DNA of 8,579 nucleotides, taken from the NCBI GenBank assembly GCA_027017165.1, contig JALURF010000165.1, positions 1-8,579 of the forward strand, read 5' to 3'. This DNA comes from Thermofilaceae archaeon (GTDB lineage: Archaea; Thermoproteota; Thermoprotei; Thermofilales; B69-G16). How positions within the stretch are numbered: position 1 is the stretch's first letter; each line of letters starts with the position of its first letter. The translations under genes and the position numbers were made by a program. The notes beneath the pieces were generated by a model. It worked only from the letters and a program-made list of their open reading frames with translations. It was not told where the DNA came from and ran no database searches. Shown one piece after another: positions 1 through 5,086 of this stretch.

Positions 1-311
1 CGCTCTTTTTTGCATATTTTAGTTTATTCTATCTTTTATTGTTTTCAATTTATCCTAAATGGTTTGGTGGTGGTGCCCCTAGATATGATAGATACTTGTT
101 GCCTATTAGTTTTGTCTTTGCTCTTTTATCATTCTACTACTTCTATTATCTGCTTAGAGATAAAAAACTGTGGGTATCTGCTCTTTTTATTATTCTTTTA
201 ACGTTAGCTATCTTAAACGTAGCTTCGATATCCATAAGAAGAGGAAATAAGTCCCTTGTCTTACTATTGTTGAATAAAAGAAGAAAGAGTTCTGTAAACG
301 TTGTAGTCTAA
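1..311 (+). CDS. C-terminal part of a multi-pass membrane protein, possibly a GT-C type glycosyltransferase
   Basis: The reading frame is open to the left edge of the window (codons begin at base 3) and ends with TAA at 309-311, so only the last 102 residues are present and the true start lies outside. It shows three hydrophobic stretches: a partial one at the edge (Phe/Leu/Tyr-rich), one starting at YLLPISFVFALL and one around ALFIILLTLAIL, followed by a basic tail rich in Lys and Arg that should face the cytoplasm. The loop between the first two contains W-F-GGG-A-P-R-Y-D-R-Y-LLP. A Gly-rich loop running into R-Y-LLP at the start of a membrane helix resembles the C-terminal part of dolichyl-phosphate-mannose/ArnT-like GT-C glycosyltransferases. 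That family call is inference from one motif; the membrane nature is clear. An internal TTG at 39 is not a credible start because the frame continues upstream of it. Confidence 0.6.
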   Translation, partial: LFFAYFSLFYLLLFSIYPKWFGGGAPRYDRYLLPISFVFALLSFYYFYYLLRDKKLWVSALFIILLTLAILNVASISIRRGNKSLVLLLLNKRRKSSVNVVV

Positions 312-385
312 TCTACTCGTGAGCCTGAGCCTCCTGGCTTCTCTCCCTCGGTTAGGTAAATTTAGTTGTCTGATGTTGTGTTAAA

Positions 386-399
386 TTTTCCTATTTTTG
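386..399 (+). terminator. Possible T-rich archaeal terminator
   Basis: Two T runs (tttt and ttttt) lie about 75 bases after the stop of the membrane protein gene. Archaeal RNA polymerase commonly stops at oligo-T without a hairpin. In a region this AT-rich the signal is weak. Confidence 0.3.
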
Positions 400-590
400 T
401 AAGGTTTGATTTTGTTAGATTTTATAGTCCTTCTAACCTTAAACCTCCTATATTGTTACCGTAAAGGTTGTAGTTGCATATAGATGTTTAAATTTATAGA
501 ATATAAGCTAAACCGCTGAATATTAGAAAAGTAAAAATTTTTTAAAATAGGTTATTTTACTAAGAGAAATTGTTTATTTATTAGAATTTA

Positions 591-605
591 AAAGAAGGTT
601 TATAT
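591..605 (+). promoter_or_regulatory. BRE/TATA promoter of the zinc-ribbon/ATPase operon
   Basis: The A-rich BRE-like aaagaa (591-596) is followed by tttatat (599-605), an archaeal TATA box. Using the usual spacing of about 25 bases, transcription should begin near 626-629, only a few bases before the GTG at 635. The Shine-Dalgarno-like gaaggg at 625-630 would then lie at or across the mRNA 5' end, so the first gene may be translated leaderless or nearly so. Confidence 0.6.
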
Positions 606-634
606 CGTATTGTGTAATATTATAGAAGGGCATC

Positions 635-937
635 GTGGTTAAGTATATTCAATGTTATGTGTGTGGAAGACTTACGCCGGATGATAAAGGAATATGCTAT
701 CACTGTGATTCTCCGTTGCCTAGTGACGTCGACTTACCTCCTGGTTTTATCATCTGTCCTAACTGCCTAAGAGTTACTGCGGCTGATACCGGCTATTGTA
801 GACATTGTAGGGCACGCCTGCCTATGGCTATAAATCCGCCTGAGAGTTCCGCCGAAGGCGGCGCTCAACTATCTAATTCAACCACTGATCCCAAGGTTGG
901 CGCGGTAAGTTCGCCTAGGAGGGTTGGGGCGTTATGA
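635..937 (+). CDS. Small protein with two tandem zinc ribbons and a conserved basic C-terminal tail
   Basis: This 100-residue protein starts with GTG just downstream of the promoter. It carries two zinc-ribbon units of identical spacing, C-x2-C-x10-C-x2-C, at C7/C10/C21/C24 and C41/C44/C55/C58, so it probably binds two zinc ions. The second unit (CPNC...YCRHCRA) is nearly the same as the N-terminal ribbon of the ATPase encoded by the third gene of the operon, with about 20 of 25 residues identical. A Pro/Ser/Asn-rich linker (about 65-83) leads to the tail TDPKVGAVSSPRRVGAL, which recurs at the end of the next protein. There is no signal peptide or membrane segment, so it is cytoplasmic. Its stop overlaps the next start as ATGA. 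I do not know a described family for the whole protein. A partner, adaptor or DNA-binding subunit of the ATPase is inferred from context and shared modules. Confidence 0.85.
   Translation: MVKYIQCYVCGRLTPDDKGICYHCDSPLPSDVDLPPGFIICPNCLRVTAADTGYCRHCRARLPMAINPPESSAEGGAQLSNSTTDPKVGAVSSPRRVGAL
917..923 (+). promoter_or_regulatory. Shine-Dalgarno site inside the tail codons of the preceding gene
   Basis: The bases aggaggg lie 10 bases before the ATG at 934 and are read in the upstream gene as part of the Arg-Arg-Val codons of the conserved tail. They match the archaeal anti-Shine-Dalgarno well and should couple translation of the first two genes. Confidence 0.6.
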
Positions 938-1329
938 AGAGATGGGAGTATTATGCTAGGAGAATTAGAGTTGGAATTATGTGTCCTGAGTGTGGAGCCT
1001 ATTTTATAATTGAGGGATTAGCTGGAGTTGAAGGACCTAATGGCGAGGGGAGAGGTTTAATAGAGAATCCTATAAAATGTCCCGATTGCGGAGAAAAGTT
1101 TCATGTTAAATTGTTGATATACTATAGGAAAGATGGAAGCGTGAGGGATGTGTATGTTAAATCTCATAGATGGGATGGGGGGTGTATAGACTGGCCTGTT
1201 AAAGGACCTATAGACTGGGACGTTTTGGATTTAACCAGCGGCTCGGGCGGCTATTCGTCTTATTCTTCATCGGATACTGATCCTAGAGTGGGAGTTATTG
1301 GGAGGCCTAGAAGGGTAGGTCCTCTGTAA
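934..1329 (+). CDS. Small CPEC/CPDC zinc-binding protein with the same conserved basic tail
   Basis: This 131-residue protein starts at an ATG that overlaps the previous stop (ATGA) and is served by a strong Shine-Dalgarno site. Two CPxC knuckles, C17/C20 and C49/C52, separated by a Gly-rich loop, suggest one zinc ribbon with a long insertion. An aromatic and basic segment follows (about 58-80) with a further His78 and Cys84. Residues about 101-114 are a Ser/Gly/Tyr-rich flexible linker, and the protein ends in TDPRVGVIGRPRRVGPL, matching the previous protein's tail at 11 of 17 positions. It has no signal peptide or membrane segment. Its stop and the ATPase start overlap as TAATG, so the three proteins are probably made together. 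The function is unknown to me; a cofactor or substrate of the ATPase is inference. Confidence 0.85.
   Translation: MKRWEYYARRIRVGIMCPECGAYFIIEGLAGVEGPNGEGRGLIENPIKCPDCGEKFHVKLLIYYRKDGSVRDVYVKSHRWDGGCIDWPVKGPIDWDVLDLTSGSGGYSSYSSSDTDPRVGVIGRPRRVGPL
1309..1315 (+). promoter_or_regulatory. Probable Shine-Dalgarno site of the ATPase gene inside the upstream tail codons
   Basis: agaaggg lies 13 bases before the ATG at 1329 and again falls on the Arg-Arg-Val codons of the conserved C-terminal tail. The spacing is long, so re-initiation through the TAATG overlap may matter more. Confidence 0.4.
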
Positions 1330-3005
1330 TGCTACCGCTGTACATGATTTGCCCCAACTGTGGTAGGGTGACTGCTGTTGATACGGGGTATTGTAGGCAC
1401 TGCCGGGCGCCTTTAGCCGAGTTTGGGTTTACTGTTGCTCCCGATGAAGCTAGGATTTTCGACTTGGAGATAGGGGTTGACGCTGAGGGCGTTCCAGTGG
1501 GCTTTAGGTATTCTGATATTTTGAAACATATGGCTGTTTTAGGGCTTACAGGCTACGGTAAGACTACGTTTGTAAAGAAGCTTCTATCAGGTTTGGTTGA
1601 TTCTGGAGTTAGAGTTTTAGTTTTTGACTGGGAGGGCGAGTATGGAGATTTCTCTGAGGGCTGTGGAATTGATATGATAAGCGTTTTTGATTTAAAATTT
1701 AATCCTTTTATTCCGGATGGAGAGGTTTATGATTATTCTGAATGGTTGTTTAATGTTTTTAAGAAGATTTACTCTGAAGAGGGTATCGAGTTTTCTCCTC
1801 AAATGGAATATGTCCTTAGGATGTCGGTATTGGAGAACGTTAAGTCTAAAGGGGATTTTATTAGTCTTTTAGACTTTTTTAAAGAGTTTTCATCCGATCT
1901 TCCAGCGGGTAGAGCTACAGCCATGGCTTTGACCACTAGGTTTTCCAGATTAGCTTACGGTAAAATCTCGCACGTTTGGGGGAGGAAGAGGCTTAATTTG
2001 CTGAAGTCTTCGATGGTTTTAGATATTTCCCCTTTAGCGCGTCTCAACGTTTCAGATGCTCGTTTCTTGATGTTTCTTTTATTACGCCGCCTTATGTCCG
2101 AGGCTAGCCTATCTAGGGATAGATTACGTAACGTTGTAGTTTTAGAAGAAGTTGAAGAGATCTCTTCTAGACGTAGGCTTTCCGAGTTGTGGACTCCAGC
2201 TAGTTTTTTAATGCGTATGAGGAAGCGGGGGGTGGGTTTAATATTTACGGCTCATAGTCCTTCTTTGATAGATCCTTCATTGCTTAAAGGAGTAGCTAAT
2301 GTTGTTGTCTTTAGAATCGTCGATAGAGAGGATTCAATAATAGCTTCATCTCTCTTAGGTTTAGGGAGGGAGGGGTGGAGAAGGCTTACAGCTTTAAACG
2401 TGGGTGAGGCGTTAGTTAGGACTTCTTCGTCTTCTTCTTGTTTTCCAGTTAAGGTTTTGAAGCCCGAGTATAGGTCTTTGAGCTCTAAGGCGTATCTGTT
2501 ACTAAAAGATATAGAAGCTAATCCTCTATCCGGCGTCAGGACTAGAAGAGCTAGGCTTAAAATAACCGGTTCTGAGTATTTTAGGGCTGAGAAAGAACTT
2601 GTTAAAAGGGGTTTGATAAAACCCGTTTACGTTTATATTGGGAGGGGGCGTCCGGTAAAGCTCTACAGTTTAAAAGGCTATAATCCTCTTCATGATTATG
2701 GAGTTAAGAAAGTATGTAGGGTTTTAGATAGGATGGGCGTAGCGTATAGAGTCGGTGATATGCCTGATGTTTCGGCGGGCGATGTAGCAGTTGAGGTTGA
2801 AACTGGTACTAATATCTTTGAAGAGAAGTACGATGTTCTTTTAAATAAGTATAGGGTAGTTGTAGTGGTTCCTCTTACTAAAGTTGCGCTGAAAAGATTG
2901 GGTAAGATCGCTGGAGGCAGAATTAAAATCGCAACGATATCGGCGCTTGATAGGATACTTTCAAGAATACTGAAAAAGAGATTTAACGATTTACAATCGA
3001 TATGA
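1329..3005 (+). CDS. HerA/FtsK-superfamily ATPase with N-terminal zinc ribbon, winged helix and nuclease-like C-terminus
   Basis: This 558-residue protein is probably a ring-forming DNA translocase of the HerA/DUF87 type. A zinc ribbon (C8, C11, C22, C25) opens it, nearly identical to the second ribbon of the first operon gene. The motor follows: Walker A GLTGYGKTT at 72-80, the HerA-typical DWEGEY at 100-105, Walker B VVVLEE at 269-274, basic MRMRKR at 295-300 as a likely arginine-finger region, and FTAHSP at 306-311 where relatives have a T-Q/H-x-P sensor. Residues about 381-450 look like a winged helix (EKELVKRGLIKP, then a GRGRPVKLYSL wing). The last 110 residues hold PD (479-480) and EVETG (489-493), resembling a PD-(D/E)XK nuclease with the ExE variant. 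The start overlaps the previous stop as TAATG; M6 is a less likely alternative. No membrane segment argues against a classic VirD4 protein. The family is clear; the nuclease is inferred and the biological role unknown. Confidence 0.88.
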   Translation: MLPLYMICPNCGRVTAVDTGYCRHCRAPLAEFGFTVAPDEARIFDLEIGVDAEGVPVGFRYSDILKHMAVLGLTGYGKTTFVKKLLSGLVDSGVRVLVFDWEGEYGDFSEGCGIDMISVFDLKFNPFIPDGEVYDYSEWLFNVFKKIYSEEGIEFSPQMEYVLRMSVLENVKSKGDFISLLDFFKEFSSDLPAGRATAMALTTRFSRLAYGKISHVWGRKRLNLLKSSMVLDISPLARLNVSDARFLMFLLLRRLMSEASLSRDRLRNVVVLEEVEEISSRRRLSELWTPASFLMRMRKRGVGLIFTAHSPSLIDPSLLKGVANVVVFRIVDREDSIIASSLLGLGREGWRRLTALNVGEALVRTSSSSSCFPVKVLKPEYRSLSSKAYLLLKDIEANPLSGVRTRRARLKITGSEYFRAEKELVKRGLIKPVYVYIGRGRPVKLYSLKGYNPLHDYGVKKVCRVLDRMGVAYRVGDMPDVSAGDVAVEVETGTNIFEEKYDVLLNKYRVVVVVPLTKVALKRLGKIAGGRIKIATISALDRILSRILKKRFNDLQSI

Positions 3006-3019
3006 ATCAGTAAACATTA

Positions 3020-3027
3020 TTTAAATA
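3020..3027 (+). promoter_or_regulatory. TATA box of the first small-ORF/protease-like module
   Basis: tttaaata lies just after the ATPase stop. With usual archaeal spacing, transcription would begin near 3049, which is the ATG of the 34-codon ORF, predicting a leaderless message. The module is therefore probably transcribed separately from the ATPase operon. Confidence 0.55.
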
Positions 3028-3048
3028 CTAGTCGTAAGTTATTTTGAT

Positions 3049-3153
3049 ATGCCTAGGTTTGGGAAATTCATACCTTTAAGACTGGTTAGGTCTAAGTATA
3101 TTAAAAAGAGGTTTGGAAAGTTCGTTAAGAAAAGGTGTAATCGTGGGGGTTAG
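3049..3153 (+). CDS. Candidate 34-residue very basic protein, leaderless
   Basis: The ATG falls at the predicted transcription start of the promoter at 3020-3027, and the frame runs to TAG at 3151-3153. The product has 13 Lys/Arg residues in 34 and no acidic residues. It contains RFGKF twice, at residues 3-7 and 21-25, suggesting an internal duplication of about 18 residues. It overlaps the preferred GTG start of the following protease-like gene by 11 bases, in the +1 relative frame. The second protease-like gene in the window has a comparable small overlapping ORF upstream. I recognise no family; nucleic-acid binding or a partner of the next protein is only a guess. It could be a chance ORF, with the module mRNA simply having a 94-base leader. 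Confidence 0.45.
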   Translation: MPRFGKFIPLRLVRSKYIKKRFGKFVKKRCNRGG

Positions 3154-3559
3154 AGTAAAAATTCAACTTAAACGCGACGGTAGGGTAGAGGTTACATCAG
3201 CGCTTGTAAATAGCGGTTATGAGGCTGAGAGACCTGAAATTCATGTGCCATTAGCGTTGGCTAGAAGACTAGGGTTTAAGCTTGAGGAGTTAAGAGGAGA
3301 AACCTATAAAGTTGTGGGAGCCGAAGTAATCACGTATGCTTTGGGCAAGGTGGAGGTGAGGGTTTTAACAGAGGATATCGCTTCTGACTGGGTTACGGCT
3401 TTCGCTGTTATGGTTCCCGGGGAATATGAGGTATTACTTAGCGATGCCTTGATAGAGCTTCTCGAAATAGAGATAATTAAGCCTAAAAGCGGGCTGTGGC
3501 GGTTTAAGGGGGAAACCGTTAATAGAGTCAGTGAAGAACCTAGATACTGGATAGAGTAG
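3143..3559 (+). CDS. Retropepsin-like (clan AA) protein with Asn replacing the catalytic Asp
   Basis: I prefer the GTG at 3143 (138 residues). ggtg lies 5 bases upstream as a Shine-Dalgarno site, and the resulting N-terminus aligns with the 137-residue paralogue; a TTG at 3113 would add ten residues without a good site. The layout is that of a retroviral-protease fold: a beta hairpin, then ALVNSGY (N23-S24-G25) where active enzymes have a hydrophobic-D-S/T-G motif, then IHVPLALARRLGF, mid-domain strands, and VLLSDALIELLEIEII in place of the usual G-x-D/N-L-L strand and helix, ending in SGLWRF. With Asn at the catalytic place, ordinary aspartic protease activity is unlikely, so a binding or scaffolding role is inferred. 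It is soluble, with no signal peptide. It converges on its paralogue encoded on the other strand and follows a 34-codon ORF with which it overlaps. Confidence 0.82.
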   Translation: MGVRVKIQLKRDGRVEVTSALVNSGYEAERPEIHVPLALARRLGFKLEELRGETYKVVGAEVITYALGKVEVRVLTEDIASDWVTAFAVMVPGEYEVLLSDALIELLEIEIIKPKSGLWRFKGETVNRVSEEPRYWIE

Positions 3560-3652
3560 TCACGTCATTCTTAACGTGTTTTCTTGACCTGATGTTTATG
3601 AAGCAAGGTTAGATGGGATAGCCCTAGTGCTTTAGCTTCGGAATATCCAGTT

Positions 3653-4066
3653 TTACATGCTTCTTCTTTCTTTTTCCCCTATTTCGTCTCTAAAACACCA
3701 AATACCTTCTCCGAAATCTATGAGCACTATTTTTAACTTACTGAGGAGTTTGTCGTTAAGTAGGATATATCTGGCTCTAGGCGATATCAATACCGTACTG
3801 GTAATCGGACCTTCTATTCTATCCTCGGTGATAACGTAGATGTTGACTGAGTTTCTGTATTTTAGGAATTCTACTTCTCTACCGTCTCCAGTGATTTTGC
3901 TATAGGTTTCCGGCTCTTCTATTTCGTGGAGTCTTAATTGTTTAGCTATACTGGAAGGTATCAGCACCTCGGGTTCTACTCCTATAAAACCGCTATTAGC
4001 TATAGCTATGACTTCAATGGATTCAGATTTGTCGATTCTTTCTACTCTTATCTTTAATCTCAACAT
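3653..4066 (-). CDS. Second retropepsin-like protein with NSG instead of D-S/T-G, paralogue of the 3143 gene
   Basis: This 137-residue protein starts at an ATG with agagg 9 bases upstream. It aligns along its whole length with the neighbouring protein: AIANSGF (N24-S25-G26) matches ALVNSGY, PEVLIPSSIAKQL matches PEIHVPLALARRL, VITEDRIEG matches VLTEDIASD, and ILLNDKLLSKLKIVLI with a following Gly-Ile-Trp matches the partner's C-terminal strand and helix. The two are diverged, so the duplication is old or one was acquired separately. The catalytic Asp of clan AA proteases is Asn here too, so the change is a property of the family rather than decay of one copy. The C-terminus is short and basic (EKERRSM). 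It overlaps the upstream 39-codon ORF by 44 bases. A soluble, non-proteolytic binding protein is my inference; the function is unknown. Confidence 0.82.
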   Translation of the reverse strand: MLRLKIRVERIDKSESIEVIAIANSGFIGVEPEVLIPSSIAKQLRLHEIEEPETYSKITGDGREVEFLKYRNSVNIYVITEDRIEGPITSTVLISPRARYILLNDKLLSKLKIVLIDFGEGIWCFRDEIGEKERRSM

Positions 4067-4142
4067 CTCTAATAGCCTCTGGATCCACTAAAGTTAGAAG
4101 TAGTTCTTCCTCCTCCATTAACGTTAATACAAGCTCTTCCAT
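4023..4142 (-). CDS. Candidate 39-residue acidic, Leu-rich protein upstream of and overlapping the protease-like gene
   Basis: An ATG at 4142 opens a frame that ends in TGA at 4023-4025. The N-terminal half is Glu- and Leu-rich (EEEELLL), likely an amphipathic helix, and the last part is basic (DKSRKNRQI). It overlaps the following gene by 44 bases in the +1 relative frame, the same arrangement seen upstream of the plus-strand paralogue. An internal ATG at 4118 would give 31 residues. If the nearer TATA box (4151-4158) is the one used, transcription would begin inside the ORF and only the shorter form could be made. No family is recognised; an antitoxin-like or binding-partner role is a guess. 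Confidence 0.42.
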   Translation of the reverse strand: MEELVLTLMEEEELLLTLVDPEAIRDVEIKDKSRKNRQI

Positions 4143-4150
4143 ACCCTCGT

Positions 4151-4178
4151 TTTAAATATACTATAACTAGTTAATAAA
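4151..4178 (-). promoter_or_regulatory. Candidate promoter(s) of the minus-strand small-ORF/protease-like module
   Basis: Read on the minus strand there are two TATA-like boxes, tttattaa (4178-4171) and tatttaaa (4158-4151). The first predicts a start near 4149, a few bases before the ATG at 4142. The second predicts one near 4128, which would allow only the ATG at 4118 or the ATG at 4066. Sequence alone does not choose between them. Confidence 0.45.
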
Positions 4179-4337
4179 TCCTCAACTCATAGTAAGCGAA
4201 ATTTCACCGTAATACCTAGTATCCCGAATTTGGCGATAGTATAGGACTTATGGGAGTGATGGATATTAGAATAAAATATGGATTAGAGAGCTGTGCCCGT
4301 ATTAGAGTGGAAGATTCAGATTTCAAATAGGACAATT

Positions 4338-5084
4338 CTACTTATACGCTATCCACGCTAACCGCCTAACTCCGCGCTCTATTAAATTCGCTAAGTCGAA
4401 GTTTCTAACGTTTGCTATTCCATAATTGGCGAAGGCGTAGAGGATTTTGAAGCCCGCTTCTTCCAGCATGTTCTTTAACACTCTGGGAGGATAGACGATA
4501 ATGGCGAGCTCTAACTCAGCCTCAAGATTTAGGCTCTCCCCCTCCTCTTTGTAAAGCTTGGCTTTGTACTCGAATTTGTAATCATTTATCTTTTTGCGCT
4601 CTATTATTTCAACTAACTGGTCTTCGTGGAGTATAATTCCACTTCCCTCACTCCATTTAACGGGCATATCTAGAATGAAGATGCCGGACGGTTTTAGAGC
4701 CCTATGAATGTTTTTTAGGACCAGTTTATTCTCTTCGTCGGGGAAGTAGCCGAAAGAGGTATACCAGTTCAGTACGACGTCGAACTCCTCTTTGTAACTT
4801 ATATTCCTCATATCTCCTATTTGATAGAAGTCTCCAAATATTCTATTCCTCTCCCTGGCTAATTCAATTAACTCTCCATCTGAATCTACTCCGAAGACTT
4901 CAAATCCGTTTTCTCTTAAATATTTGTGATGCCTCCCAATTCCGCAAGCTAGGTCCAGTATTCTCCTATATTTAGCTCCTAGCTTTTTCTCGGCGAGTCG
5001 TATTAAAAAGGAAATGTATTCCGCTTCTAGGAAATTCCGCTCCTCAGGGATGTCTAGGTGCCAGAGGTAGACGCTGTATGGCAA
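4338..5084 (-). CDS. Class I SAM-dependent methyltransferase
   Basis: This 248-residue protein has the Rossmann-like methyltransferase order: motif I ILDLACGIGRH at 42-52 for the methionine part of S-adenosylmethionine, VFGVDSD at 63-69 with Asp67 as the ribose-binding acidic residue, GDMRN at 90-94 contacting the adenine, FDVVLNWYTSFGYF at 101-114, and ALKPSGIFILDMP at 129-141. The C-terminal 100 residues form a beta-rich extension with charged strands, probably the substrate part. The acceptor cannot be told from sequence; the N-W-Y-T-S-F-G-Y segment suggests a small-molecule, lipid or tRNA-like substrate without deciding among them. The start is TTG, 2 bases after the ileS stop, with only a weak upstream purine run (gaagagaag), so it is translated from the ileS message. 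No strong terminator is visible after the TAG. Confidence 0.85.
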   Translation of the reverse strand: MPYSVYLWHLDIPEERNFLEAEYISFLIRLAEKKLGAKYRRILDLACGIGRHHKYLRENGFEVFGVDSDGELIELARERNRIFGDFYQIGDMRNISYKEEFDVVLNWYTSFGYFPDEENKLVLKNIHRALKPSGIFILDMPVKWSEGSGIILHEDQLVEIIERKKINDYKFEYKAKLYKEEGESLNLEAELELAIIVYPPRVLKNMLEEAGFKILYAFANYGIANVRNFDLANLIERGVRRLAWIAYK

Positions 5085-5086
5085 GT

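Larger units (their letters stand above)
312..634. other. AT-rich intergenic region
   Basis: I find no convincing gene on either strand in these 323 bases; minus-strand frames are broken by frequent stops. The left part has T-rich runs (about 386-399 and 409-424) that could end transcription of the membrane protein gene. There is a short direct duplication (gagcct twice at 322-333). The right end carries the promoter of the zinc-ribbon operon. The stretch is more AT-rich than the flanking genes. Confidence 0.6.

Noticed and set aside
10..201. 63-codon plus-strand frame near the left edge
   Set aside because: It overlaps the membrane protein frame, which continues to the window edge, ends at a better place and has a sensible membrane pattern.
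402..446. Inverted repeat aggttt/aaacct in the intergenic region
   Set aside because: Only six bases pair over a 33-base loop in AT-rich sequence, within chance expectation.
3113..3142. TTG at 3113 as the start of the first retropepsin-like gene
   Set aside because: The GTG at 3143 has ggtg 5 bases upstream and gives an N-terminus that aligns with the paralogue; the ten extra residues have no counterpart.
3657..3839. 60-codon plus-strand frame
   Set aside because: It is antisense to the NSG-family gene at 3653-4066, which has a clear paralogue in the window.
4250..4330. 26-codon plus-strand ORF between the two minus-strand genes
   Set aside because: No clear promoter or ribosome site, no recognisable motif and no parallel elsewhere in the window; chance is sufficient.
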